Below are positions 1 to 11,632 of a stretch of DNA of 64,000 nt, piece by piece. The position numbers and the translations under genes are program-made. This stretch comes from Antedon mediterranea (taxonomy: Eukaryota > Echinodermata > Crinoidea > Comatulida > Antedonidae). Within the stretch, counting starts at the first letter, position 1. The number at the start of each line of letters is the position of its first letter. The notes beneath the pieces are model-generated. The model was not told where the DNA came from. It made no database searches and saw only the letters and a program-made list of their open reading frames with translations. The stretch covers positions 17,766,101-17,830,100 of the forward strand of contig NC_092677.1 of the NCBI RefSeq assembly GCF_964355755.1, given 5' to 3'.

Positions 1-2835
1 GAATGTCAACACTACTTTGGGTACAAGTATGAAATATTTTCATACAGAAATCTACATTTGGTGTAAATTATTAATAATTTCAACAAACACTGTAAAATTC
101 AACAATTTACTGTAAACAAACCCAAACTCACTATTATTAAATTTCCACAATAAAATTAATCAAATTTTAGAAAAATCACAAACGTGTGAAAATAAAGTGC
201 TATTCTATCACTAACCTCTGACTATGAACTACTTGTAAAATAATTAGCCATAGTTAATTAGATCATGATGCAACAAATGATTAGATCATTACACTATGAC
301 CTATTAATTAGTTAATGGTTCAAAGTAAATGAACAAATGATTTGGTAATTGTGAATATATTTCTTTGTTCCAAACATAATTGTACTTGTTGAGTATGTTG
401 TATTGTTTAATTTCTTTATTCTCATTAAAAAAATGTGCAGACCATTCTTTTGTGTTTAATTTGTTTGTTTTTTACATATATTTAGTTTTATTGGCAGGAT
501 TAGCAGTGAATTTACAGTGAAACACTAAATAAACAAGAAATATTTCTTACAAAAAAAACAACTCGACTTTTTGACGTAACAGTTTTAATCATTGCTCTAT
601 CTTCATTATGGTGCTTTTTAATTGATATTCTATCTACTAATTTAAGAAATAATTATTTATTATCAATTATTTTTTACAATCAGTAGTAAACATTTTGTAT
701 AATATAAATATAGACTTAAACTATTATAGTACTTTACATATTCCAGGGTAGAGGTGTTACTCCCTAGGCAGTGTGACCCACATACCCCAACATTCCAGTA
801 ACAAACATTCTAATTTCCAAACCTCCGACAAACGTACTCACTAATCAAACAATTCTTTATCTATACACACCATATGTTCAAAAATGTTATTCTCTTACAA
901 ATATATGAAACAAACGAAAAAAGCGATTCAATCCATATGATTCTATGCAGTGTTTCAAACATTGTTTCTTCTAGATGAACAAATAAAGTAGTTTTTTTTT
1001 TAAATATCAAAAACCTATTATTGATACACTTGTTTCTCTTATAATTGCACTGACTGTAATAAGAACAAATTTGTAAGTTAACGGTGTAATGAATTGAACC
1101 TAGTACCCTAGAAATTGTTAAGCGAGTATTTATCACCAAGCTCTGATACCGCTAAAATGCCAAGAATCATTACTGTACTCTGTTTAATAAGAATTATATA
1201 ATTAAAACTTATAACAAAATATATATTTTTAATAAGATTAAAAATCTATTAGGATTATTAACTACAAATTGAGACAGCTTTCATTGCCAATGGTGTGAAC
1301 GTAAAGTTGATTACAGTGCAAGATCAAATACATTAAATAAGAAATAGATGAACTATCAACCCTAGGGCCAAGCACAATCTTTCTCACCAAAAAAAACAGA
1401 GGTTCGCACCTCTAGATATACACACAAAGAATTGATTTCAATTCTACGATGATTATACTAATAATTATGTTAAATCAGGCAAAAAAAATTAAGTGTGTAC
1501 CAGAGGGATATCATTTGTTTATTGAGATTTAAGAAGTACATCACTGTGTCACTGTGCACCATTGTATTCCTTTTCAGGTCAACTATAATTCATATTAGAT
1601 TAATAAATGCTTAATCCGTTGAGGTGTGAACGTGGTCGAAATAATAAGACAGAGTATGACCGCCGGCTTTTGAAATTAATCTTAATAATCTACATCATTG
1701 TTATCAGTCTTAGGCCTCCGATGACAAAATCATCCAACTTTACAGCGGTGTTTTGCGCAGCGTTTAGCAATGAAAAGGAGTGTAAATAATGGGATTACTC
1801 GGTGTGTTATGATAGGCAAAGCGGTTTTCAGTTTGAATATATTCATGGCTTTGTTAACACTCTCAAAGTGTGACAATGAATGTAATTAATCTTATGTGTA
1901 AAATAATCTTTATGAAATCAATAATGAAGAATTATGAAATGATTTGTTAAGTGTTAGTTAACTCTACACTATGGATGGATGAACAAGAAAAGAGAAAGAA
2001 AACACTGAATATTGATTTGTGAATATAATTAGGTTTATGAAAAGTAATTGATATTATGAACTTCATTATTAAAGTACTAATTATAATTTCAGAAACTAAT
2101 GCTAAAATATTATAATGAAATTACTTGATTTTTATTTTTACAACATTTTAAACACTCAATATCATTCAGCATTAAGCCAAATAAGACTTTTTTTGTCCAG
2201 GATTTTGAAGAGGGACTTTATTACTAGCTAGGCCTATATTAGCTAATATTGTGATGTATCAAACGAACACAAGAAGAAGTTCAATCATGCTTGATGTCCA
2301 TGATCATTTAATGGACATTTTGTTTTATATATCATTTTTTAACCGATTGTATACGACTGATATTCTACTGCAGTAACATTTGAAATAAAATATTATTTTA
2401 GTTTCTATCAATGTAGCAGCTATACAATAAAAAAGCTTCTTGCTAAATAATTAACAGTAAACAAAATATAGTTACTGCAGTAACTGCAATAGCATTATTT
2501 TTACATGGTTCCTAATTGTCAAAAAGGTAATTTACGAGAAAGCACCTGAAACTTTCTGTTGAAATAGAAAAAAATATTATTATGTCCTACTGTAGATCTA
2601 AATAATGTATTGTAAATGACACATACATAAAGCCTATTCCACTTCAGTAAGTCAAACATAGTTATCCTTCCAATTAAAGACCATTTTGGGACCCTGGTTC
2701 TAAAAATATAACAGCGTACAAAAAGTACATCTTTCTAAACTTTGCAACAAGTATACTGTTATATAGTATAATACAATTTTGTATATAAAATTGAAATATT
2801 TGATATGTTTGTTTAAAAAATTTCACTTTTGACAG
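1..2835. other. AT-rich DNA without recognisable genes
   Basis: No reading frame here looks coding; the longest ATG frames (861-1139 minus, 1607-1789 plus) have AT-driven composition and no motif. I see poly(A)/poly(T) runs and short AT repeats, and no inverted-repeat element or tRNA-like fold. Confidence 0.6.
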
Positions 2836-2973
2836 ATGTCAATCAACAATGCGAAATGCCAACGTGCATCCGTCATTCAATCAAACTTGAACGAGTGGGA
2901 CATGGCAAAAATTACACAGACTGCCGCATACCCCGACCGCAATCTGAAAAATGTGGGACGCATCATGATTTAA
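2836..2973 (+). other. exon-like open stretch (45 codons), unidentified
   Basis: An ATG directly follows an acceptor-like ...TTTTGACAG at 2827-2835 and opens 45 codons to TAA at 2971-2973. Third positions are far richer in G/C than the surroundings, and the local G+C is clearly higher. The predicted peptide starts MSINNAKCQRASV and ends KNVGRIMI; I recognise no family. An overlapping frame (2829-3017) is longer but reads less like protein. Acceptor-like sites and 45-codon open runs are both common by chance in 64 kb of AT-rich DNA, so this is only a candidate terminal exon or relic. Confidence 0.15.
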
Positions 2974-4840
2974 ACTTTCATTTGACGGGACAGGAGAAAA
3001 AAAAAGATTATTTTTAACAAAATAATACTAAAATGCCAATTTGATGATAGAATAGAGTTTTGAAAAAGCTTGTATAAAAGTTGTGACTCACTATAAACTA
3101 TTTGATAAATTTACTTTTTATACCATTGTGGTTAATCAAACAAAAAAAACCTGTTTGTATCAGCAATGCAAAAAAGACTTTCCATCATTTTTGGAAAACC
3201 AATTACCCTACCTTGATTCATTGAAGAAACATTTGATGGAAATGGAAATCATAGCTGAATGAATTGAGTGATTTGTTATGTTTATTATTCTGTTATTCTT
3301 TTGTAAACAACACAAATTCACCAATTTGCTCTAAATATATATTATCTTTTTTATATGAATATAACTTCATATTTTGAAACATTATTAAAATTCTGCATAA
3401 TACTGTTTTCTGTGTTTATATTAATTCCTATCTCGCAAGTTTTTTCATTACTGATGTCATTTTTTCCTGTAAATCTGATTTGGCACCAAAGAAATATTAG
3501 TTGTTTGGCTATTAAAGAAATTTATGTCAAAATGCTAATGTGGACCATTCTTCCCCTGAATATTTACACTACACTCACTTTTAGGGACTATATACTAGGC
3601 CTATATTTTCAGCTTTTGTCTTTCATATTAAACAACTATTTGTATGTTCACTTTGACTTTGTTCGCTTTTGTTTTTCTGTTGTTATTTGTTTATTGTTAG
3701 ATAGCAAGATAATGAAAGAAAACATCAAAGGCACTTTGAATTTGAATAACCATGAATGCCATCCTGTTTTATTGGTGTTTTAGTGTACATGTAGTACCTC
3801 ATTTATCTTTACTTATTTGTTATCTCAATTACTCATCATTCATGTTGAGACAACAAGTTGAAGAAACATAAGGTCACTGATCAGTGTAGTTAGCTGATTT
3901 GATTACAAGCAAAGTGATTAATTACCGATTAATTAGGCTAGCATTGCCAGTTGGAGTCTCAACAAATGTTACTGGTGATATTTTAAGCAAGACAGCAATC
4001 TGAATGCATGCTGATTGACTACTCACTGTCTCTCAATAGGTAAACCCATCAGCTGTAAACAAAAGAAAGACAGACATATCCGACCTATTTTGTGTAGTAC
4101 AGTATCTTTAAATAAACAATTTGTAACTGAACTGATACACTAGGGCCTTTCTTATTATTTTAGTGATGTAGCATGATGTAGCAACATAAAACAAATTGAC
4201 AATTTAAACTTGATTTTAATTTGTAAAAAAAATTAAATAAAAATGTAATGATGCCGTAAAAATACTATAAAGAAGGGGTGTGCATTTTGTTTAAATTTGT
4301 AAATGAACCTATGTGCACCATGTTTATACTGTACTACAAATTTTGCTTCAAAAAACTATACACAAATTTAGAAGTTAGTATAATATCAAATGTAAAAGAA
4401 AGAAATATCATACAATTTATAATAGGAATCCTAATTTAAAAATAAATTTCTAGTGGCGGTCTCAGACATCTCAACTATGTTACACTACCAGTCTACTGTG
4501 CCACTATTTCATAATCCACTACATGAATGCCAATGACCCCGGAGAATGTAACATAAAATTATGTTATTCCAAGGACAAAGCATTTGAGTTATTATACATA
4601 TGTATATACTAATCAAAGTACCATGATTTATGTTTTTTTAATTATCAAGGTCTTTTCTACAAATCACTGCACTCACCAGCCTTCTACATGAAGAACATTG
4701 GTGCCATCATCTCACTACTGGCAGGTTCTATCCTTTAGGTAATATGGAGAATCAGATTTAGTGTGGATGCACCACATTATAATTTGTGAGAAACGAGGAC
4801 AGAGTGTTAATATTGGCTAAAAAAACTCATATGTAAGAAG
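2974..4840. other. AT-rich DNA; contains the longest ATG frame of the window
   Basis: The frame at 3355-3783 (+, 142 codons) is the longest here, but its product is dominated by F, L, I, N, Y and K, as expected of AT-rich non-coding DNA. It shows no ordered membrane segments or motif, and no upstream promoter or splice context. I see no repeats of note in the rest. Confidence 0.5.
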
Positions 4841-4975
4841 TGGCGTAACGCAGGGGAAAAGGCCCCGGTTTAGCACTCCTAAGGGCCCTCCAAAGCTGAG
4901 TACCGGGGCTGGGTAGTTGTTGCTCATGGTCTATGGCAGCTAAGCTCTTGGGCCTCTGGGTTAAAAAAAAATGCA
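4841..4975 (+). mobile_element. possible hAT-like element end (fragment)
   Basis: A GC-rich island begins AGTGGCGTAACGCAGGGG and continues with GGCCCCGG and GGGCCCTCC blocks before a poly(A) run at 4963-4971. Openings of the form CAGTGGCGTAAC are typical of many hAT family termini. I could not find a matching inverted terminus or an 8-bp target duplication, so this is at best a one-ended fragment, and the assignment rests on a short similarity. Confidence 0.25.
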
Positions 4976-5483
4976 ACATTTTGTTTCCCAATTATGGGAT
5001 AGAATGTTATTCCAGTCGGGGGAAAAAACTAGATCAATGTAGTTGATTGATGTCATCAATAATAATTCGTTCTAATAAAAAAATATATTCATTCTGGGCT
5101 ACTGTACAATATTCAAGCTAGACAGGGATCTAGCCACAAAATGTACCTACGGTATTTACAGTCCTTCAACGACATTGTAATATCTTGTCTCTGGTCTGTT
5201 AACACCTGTTCACATAATGCTTAAACATAAAGAAGAATATTTCGGCTTCTTCAGTGCCACATTCAATGCTATCTCTTAAACTGGTTAAGATATAACGTAA
5301 ACAGTTGTAAATAATGTAATAGTCATTAATCATTTTAATATCAAAGATGAGACCTAAACAAAATTGTTATGTTGAATTACACAAGCAAGCATCAGTTGAC
5401 TAAACATGAACATTTTAATGCTCAATTATTAAGTTTGAACACATTTTTGGGTCGGTCAGGCTCATTAATTATTTACAGTAAAT

Positions 5484-5779
5484 AAAGATGTTGTTCCCAA
5501 AAACATGAGAAATAAAACTGAATAAAGTCAAACTATACCATTTTGTATGTTTAATAAGTTATTCATTTCGGAAAAAAAAAACATGACTTTGTTTACAAAA
5601 TAAACTGTTGCTTATTCGTTTCTTTAAATACTTTTTCAGGCAAATATACATTTTTTTACCACAATTTATAATTAAAGATAATATATTGTCCCCTGAAAAA
5701 ATCATTAAAACTACAAAATTGCCAGTTTAAAGTCTGGTTTTATTAACCTTTTTATTTTAGGGAGATAATACATCTTTAA
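5484..5779. mobile_element. MITE family 'ATGTATTGTCCC', copy A (possibly two overlapping copies)
   Basis: The left end reads AAAGATGTTGTTCCC and the right end GGGAGATAATACATCTTT, an imperfect inverted pair. The left interior (AAAACATGAGAAATAAAACT) matches the copies at 41254 and 60950. A further left-type terminus, AAAGATAATATATTGTCCCC, lies at 5673-5695 in the opposite orientation, so the right third may be a short deletion derivative abutting or inserted in the first copy. Confidence 0.6.
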
Positions 5780-8700
5780 AAAAAATAGGCTATATCACAC
5801 ATATTAACATGATTGTAAATGTTTTGAAGTATTAATGAAATTAGAACTTATTTTAAGCAAAGCAATTAGTTTATTAAAAAGACAGTTTCATTACCCATAT
5901 TCTTATTTTCTTATGGAAAAATACAAAAATTAACAAAACTAAATTGTAACAAATTTTTAACATTTTAAATATGCATACTTTCTAATGGGTAAATTCACAC
6001 TTCTGCACTTAAAAATAAAAATTAAGGTACTGAATTAATCAAATCATGCATGATAAATCTCGAAATAACAACAAAAAGCCTTGATACAATTTATTAACAT
6101 GCTATTCTAATTTGATCATCTTTTAGAATAATGTTCTGAATTAACATGAAGATGGTATTACCAATACAATCATAGCAGCAGGTATGTATCCTATTGTGTA
6201 TTTAATTGTCACAGCAAGAATGTGGCGTTGATTTAAGATTATGTTTTCTGTTACCCCTACTGTCGGATTACTCGTTTTAAATTTAACATTTGACCTCAAC
6301 CAAGTGTTTCGTTTAATTAGTCACTTCAATACACCCTTGATATTGAATGTTTTTTTATGCATTAAATAGCAAATAACTAATAAATAAATAAATAAACATA
6401 AATAAAATGTATAAATAATCCCTGAATCTGTTACTAAAAAATGGTTAAATAAGTGGGTGGTTGTTGACAAATGTTTACGTTCTTCATAATGTAATGATCT
6501 TTTACACAGTCAAGATAATAAAGCAGTTCACTCAATGGCAGTCAATCAAATAATCATTATTTTATGTTCAAGCTGAATGTTGCTTCCCAACACCTGTTTT
6601 ATTTAATATTTGCCTCATTTCTGCTTCAACATTTGTTGGGGTAATTTGGTAATACATGCGGGAATATACTACCTTATTGAGGGCGTCATTGGTGTGTACA
6701 TTTCATATTTTCGGGGTCTCCAAAGCAATGCTAATCCAGTTGAACAGGTATTAAATACCTGTTCATAAACTTGTCATACAGGGACGACAGGGACGTCCCT
6801 GGAACTTCAAGTTCTCTGATGGTTGTTAAGGTTATCATATTGTATGATATATAATAAAGATATGTCAGTAACCCCGCTGTAAATAAATGGTATGTGGACA
6901 AGATACGTGACACTGAGTAACCCATATCATTAGACATTAATAGCAAGGCTAAATGATGACACATAAATACCATCAGATTCTTCGATAACATAATTAATAA
7001 TATTAATAGTTGATAGCTACTATATTATAATAATTTAAATGAAACCAATCAAATTTACTCCTGCATTCCAGAATTTCACTCAAATCCATGATTCTTCAGT
7101 TTCTAAAGCGTTACTTAAGCAAGTCTGAACACTTTGTTGTTATAACGTAAATTATATAGGACCTTGCTTGTGATACAATAGACACTTTCTCGTGCTGTGC
7201 CTTTAGGTAGTTATCTTCAATAGGATGGAAGCATTAAGAAACTGTACCACATAGAATTTTATGGTTTACTAAGGCTGAAAAAATGTAAATTTGTAAACTA
7301 AAACTGTGCATACGTAAACCCCAAAATACATCTGTTTAATAAACAATGTTTTCATTTTTAACTGTCAACGAGGCCAGGTATAATATGTTCAATTTATCAT
7401 TGAATAACAATAACAATCCTTCATCTATGGTAAACATTTTTGCCGAATGGTGTGTATAGATGAAGAATTGTTTGACTAGCGAGTGTATTGTTGATGGCTG
7501 GGAAATTAGAAATTTTGTTTACTGGAATGGTGTTTCCTACCACCTTAGGAAATAACGCCCTACTCCGCAATATGTATAGTTTAGTTTAGGATTAAATTTT
7601 GTTCTGTACAATAGGCCATGGACGTCGTTCAATTCAGAATATATTTACTGATTGTTTAAAAACAAATGATAATAAATTGTTATTTCTTAAATTAATAAAA
7701 TAGAATACAAATTAAAAAAAAGCATCATTTAATGAAGAAAGAAAAAAAATTAAAACTGTTACCATCAAAAAATCAAGCAGCGTGTTTTGTAAGAATGTTT
7801 AAGGCTATGTTCCATGGAGTTATAATGAAAGAAAGATAAGTATTGTTAAAGAGGTGGCTTCTGGTTCAGATCTACTGTACGATATAGACCGTAGGTCTGA
7901 ACAAGCCCTAAGTCAGGATTTTACAGTTATGAGTGACAGTGGTTCAAACATTTCAACAACAAATGAGGAACAGACCTATAATCAATTATCGTAATTATTT
8001 TGACCAATTCAGACATTTTTAATCTAATCATCAACATAGACAAACAATAACAAAACATACATCCACAAATGTAGTATTAATCTATGGCATTTAAGTGTCA
8101 TGTTTATAGTGCTTAATGAGTTTTGTGTTCTTGGTCCTTGCTGTTTGATTTGATTTACACTCATTGGTCATCAATGTTTCTTTGGTGTTGTCATCAACTT
8201 GTCAAGATAGGGCAATTTCCCAGACACCTTGCCTCCATGCCTTCACTCATTCCAATGCCTTGGCCCCAATATAAAGGTCCCAAGATTACAGTTATTAACC
8301 AGTGCTAAGCTGTTTTGATGTTTACTGCTTAAGATTATAATCCTCTTAAACTTAACATTTGTTAGTTTTTTGCTATTGTACTCTCTTCATATTATCTGGC
8401 TGGATATGATATATACTGTACATACCCACCATCAAAAAGGTATATATACATTGTAAATATGCTATAAATCCATTAATATACCACTTAACACCACCAGTAA
8501 CAAAACTGATAGTGAAGTTGGTAATTGCTGTACATTCCAGGCCTACATTAATTCAACATGTTCCTTCTGTCCTTCTGTTTTTAGCAGTCCGTGCTGATAA
8601 ATCAATCATGCCAATAGTTTGACATTTGTTAATAGGCTGGGCAAACAATGTTAGATATACACTTTAAATAATTGTTTAATTGAAAGACATTAGAATATTG

Positions 8701-8986
8701 ACATGAAAAGACTGGCATGATATGTAATTTTGTTAGTAGTAGGTCTTCAGTAAGGTTTTCAAAATGCATTTAATTATTGAAGAAAAGGCATTTGGAAGTA
8801 AATTTTCATTGAAATTAATAAAACCAACATTATCTATTATGATGCAAATGCCATCATGGTGCTAATATCCGCTTAAACATACTACAAACATACAAACATA
8901 ATTATACATATTTACATTTAAAATTTAAACACATTAAAATGATAGTCTACTGTTGTAGTTATTATTTTTTTAAATTATTGTAATTG
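5780..8986. other. AT-rich DNA without genes
   Basis: It holds an (AAAT)n run near 6377-6395, the dyad at 6741-6765, a perfect 12-bp palindrome AGGGACGTCCCT at 6789-6800, and otherwise unremarkable sequence. Short frames (6731-6991 minus, 8123-8308 plus) show no recognisable motif. Confidence 0.5.
6741..6765. repeat. perfect dyad with two CAGGTA half sites
   Basis: Twelve-base arms (6741-6752 and 6754-6765) flank a single A. Each arm contains CAGGTA, an E2-box of the Snail/ZEB type, and also GAACA/TGTTC ends. It may be a transcription-factor site or a chance palindrome. Confidence 0.35.
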
Positions 8987-9449
8987 TTGTTATTATGATT
9001 ATTACCTCCGCCAAGGAGGTTATGTTTTCACCGCTGTATGTTTGTGTGTTTGTGTGTGTGTCTGTGAACAGCCTGGAGGCCACAGTTTTTATCCGATTCT
9101 AACCAAATTTGGACACAACGATCTATGCCCAAAAAGCTCGGAGTTCGAATTTGAGGGGGAAAGGTCATAGGTCAAGGTCACAACTAACAAAAAACTATTT
9201 TACTGCCTAGAGACCACAGTTTTGATCCGATTCTCACCAAACTTAGCCACAATGATCAATGGCCCTGTTTCTGCTGCCAACTAAATACCGTATATTATAC
9301 GGTATTTTTTTAATACCGTATATATACGGTATATTTTTGGCAGCAGAAACTGTGCTCATAAAAAATATACCGTATTTGTATACCGTATTTTCCCCACAAA
9401 ATTTGTGGATAAAATACGGTATTTACAAATTTATACCGTATTTTTTGTA

Positions 9450-9984
9450 CCCGTTTCTGCTGCCAATAAAAAATACCGTATTTTTTTTTTACATGACAAA
9501 AGGTCACCATTCGTGTTTTTATTTTCTGTCGCTGTTAGCTGCTTTACACACATGTATAGATATATTCGGCGAAAATGTGGAGCGAATACGTCACAGTTTT
9601 ACTAAATAAATGTGTGTGGGGAAGCTAAAATGTCTGACCAACTAAAAGGTAATAAAAGGGACAACCACATTTATAAAGACATTTATAAAAAAATAAAGCA
9701 GGAGTATGGAATAAACTTGTCTCCAAAGCAAGTAAACTCAAAGCGAAAGCAGTACAACATTGCAAAATACAATAACTCGGGGAGGGAACAAATTAATTGT
9801 CCCCATTACGATGTTTTCTGTGCTCTCACAACATCTCTATCACTAGGGCTAGGCTGTTGAAAGTGAGACGTAAAACTTCCTTTATTGCGACTTTTAATTA
9901 TCGATCAAATAAATGAATGGCAATTTGGGTAAAAAAGATGAAATTTAACACGACCACCCAAGAAGTATTGTTAGCAGAAACGGG
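9450..9984 (+). mobile_element. PIF/Harbinger-like non-autonomous element (535 bp), nested
   Basis: It starts CCCGTTTCTGCTGCC and ends with the complement of CCCGTTTCTGCTAAC, flanked by GTA on both sides (9447-9449, 9985-9987). A 3-bp target duplication is the Harbinger habit, although TWA is the usual preference. The interior encodes a Myb/SANT-like fragment, and PIF/Harbinger elements encode such a protein beside their transposase. Its termini resemble those of the surrounding element, suggesting that one family inserted into itself. Confidence 0.5.
9630..9860 (+). pseudogene. Myb/SANT-like DNA-binding fragment of a Harbinger-type transposon
   Basis: The frame from ATG 9630 (an upstream in-frame ATG lies at 9612) to TGA 9858-9860 gives about 76 residues, lysine- and asparagine-rich. 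The segment IYKDIYKKIKQEYGINLSP, then KQVNSKRKQYN and, after a short gap, NNSGRE..CPHYDVF, follows the order of the second and third helices and the trailing 'SGR-x-CPxYD' region common in Myb/SANT-like proteins of Harbinger elements (family knowledge). The first helix with its usual tryptophan is absent, so it is a truncated relic. It sits in the nested 535-bp element and has no independent promoter I can see. Confidence 0.5.
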
Positions 9985-10177
9985 GTACTAAAAAATACGG
10001 TATAAAAAATACCGTATTTTATACCGTATTTTTATACCGTATTTTGAGCAGTTGCAGCAGAAACAGGCCCAATGACACATCATATAATTGTGGTTAAATT
10101 TTGAAGGGTCAGGGTCAAAGATCAAGGTCCACAAAAAAAAAAAAAAAAAGAAATAAAAAAATAATAAAAAAAAAAAA

Positions 10178-10250
10178 CCCTCAGTGGGACTTGAACCAGC
10201 GATCTCAACTGTGAGAGGCTGGACACATAACCATTACACCACACTGTCAT
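10178..10250 (-). repeat. tRNA-Glu-like head of SINE copy 1
   Basis: Read on the minus strand, the A box TGGTGTAATGG lies at 10241-10231 and the B box GGTTCAAGTCC at 10197-10187. Between them GCCTCTCACAGTTGAG resembles the anticodon arm of tRNA-Glu(CTC). The acceptor stem does not close, so this is a SINE pol III promoter rather than a functional tRNA. Poly(A)-rich tracts lie beside it (10132-10177). Confidence 0.6.
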
Positions 10251-10660
10251 CCACAACTTTGTAGTGTGCAGTTAACATATTTACACTTAGAACTAATAAA
10301 AAAAAATGTAAAAAAAAAAAAATATTCAGGGGGCATTTTATGTAGGGGAATTTTACAGTAGGCGGAGGTTTGTACTCTCGGAGTACCCTCTAGTTGTTAT
10401 TGTTATTATAATAATTAATAATTGACAAGGTATTGCGGATAATCCTTGTGATTGTCAGGATCTTTTTTTTTTTTATCTTTGTTATTCGTCTTTCTTTCAA
10501 CGTTTTTGATTTTTGTGTCCAGCGTATCTGTAAAACTTGGAAATAGAATCTAGAACTTTACAAGAATTTAAACCTATATCTGAAGATGTTCTAATAAGGT
10601 TTTCGTGAACGCTAGAGTTGTGCAGCGTTCGTAACGTACACATGATTTTATAAAATGTTA

Positions 10661-11512
10661 TGATTGATCATAAATTCTGAACTAAAAGACGTTTTTTGAT
10701 GAAACTTGTTGAAAGTATACTTCATAATATGGGGCAATTCTTGATCAACTAAAAATCATGTGCTACTCAATAATTTACGCGTGCACATGCATTTGAAATT
10801 TCAAAAAGCCAACAAATTAATTTCTAATCTATTTTGCGTACATTTCAAGTCATTTTAAAATCTGTAAATTGTTTGTGCTTAGCTCGTACAAAGAGTAGAA
10901 AAATGGTTTTTGCAACTGATTTTTGTTTTTCATGCCTTCTATAGTAAATTTCATTCATTTTGCTTAACTTGAATTGTAAAATAATGACGCATGCATGTTA
11001 AACGTCAATTAAATAATACAAATTTGTGCAAAAATATACCGTACCTTTTTTTAATCGGTTATAGCTCCTCAGAATGCCTACTTAAAAAAATATATTATGA
11101 GTTGTAGATATTAATTCATGTAAAATATATATCTACCGGATGTTCAGACATCACCATATGGCCACTTGAATTTTATAAATATGATTTTGTACCAGTTAAT
11201 ATTATTTAATAGAGCACACCACACTAATGCGTACCCCATTTTCTCCTAGATTTTAATATGGTTTTGCTCATCAATTCTCTTTTACATAAGCTGCAAACAT
11301 TTTAATTTTTCTTATGTCATCATATCAAAAACATGAGTACGCAAAATTGATTATAAATTAATTTTGTGCATTTTGAAATTTCAAATGCATGTGCAAGCGT
11401 AAATTATTGAGTAGCACGTGATTTTTAGTTGATCAAGAATTGCCCAATATTATAAATACTTTCAACAAGTTTCATTAAAAAACGTCTTTTAGTTCAGAAT
11501 TTATGATCAATC
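10661..11512. repeat. foldback repeat with arms of roughly 180 bp
   Basis: The left arm 10661-10841 (from TGATTGATCATAAATTCTGA to TTTTGCGTAC) is the imperfect reverse complement of 11336-11512. Blocks such as AAAATCATGTGCTACTCAAT and its partner ATTGAGTAGCACGTGATTTT pair almost base for base. The 10842-11335 spacer shows only weak pairing and no coding potential. It resembles a long-TIR MITE or a foldback transposon; I could not define a target duplication. Confidence 0.6.
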
Positions 11513-11632
11513 ATCAGTTACTTAATTTCATCATACAGTGCAGTATATTTCAATCTGTTATAGCTTCTCAGAATAATGCACATGATTAAAACTTATTATG
11601 AAGTTTGTTGAAATTTAGATATGAATTCATGT
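11057..11632 (+). repeat. dispersed direct repeat pair
   Basis: About 75 bp at 11057-11127 (AATCGGTTATAGCTCCTCAG ... ATTAATTCATGTAAA) recurs at 11548-11632 (AATCTGTTATAGCTTCTCAG ... ATGAATTCATGTAAA) with small gaps. The first copy lies in the foldback spacer and the second just outside the right arm. Confidence 0.5.

Larger units (their letters stand above)
9262..10069. mobile_element. foldback/TIR element inserted in the SINE, rich in ATACGGTAT
   Basis: Ends are GCCCTGTTTCTGCTGC (left) and the complement of GGCCTGTTTCTGCTGC (right), 15 of 16 matching. CAATG flanks both sides (9257-9261, 10070-10074), a candidate 5-bp target duplication that restores the SINE reading GATCAATGACACATC. An inner inverted terminus GGCAGCAGAAAC lies at 9339-9350. 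At least 13 copies of ACCGTAT or its complement crowd the two ends (9285-9490, 9990-10045), a pattern of subterminal motifs that transposases often bind. It is interrupted by the 9450-9984 element. Confidence 0.6.
8987..10417 (-). mobile_element. tRNA-related SINE, copy 1 (split by nested insertions)
   Basis: On the plus strand one end starts CCTCCGCCAAGGAGGTTATG (9005) and the other ends GGCGGAGGTTTGTACTCTCG followed by GAGTACCCTCTAG (to 10393). The minus strand carries a tRNA-like pol III promoter near the second end, so I assign the minus strand. A near-copy in the opposite orientation lies at 61154-61797 with the same order of parts. Flanks 8987-9004 and 10400-10417 match at 16 of 18 positions, a plausible long target duplication, although they are TTA-rich and low in complexity. 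Without the 9262-10069 insertion the element is about 0.6 kb. Confidence 0.65.

Noticed and set aside
3355-3783. 142-codon plus-strand frame, the longest in the window
   Set aside because: Composition is that of AT-rich non-coding DNA (F, L, I, N, Y, K), with no motif or splice/promoter context. By a rough estimate a frame this long has about a one in ten chance somewhere in 64 kb of this composition.
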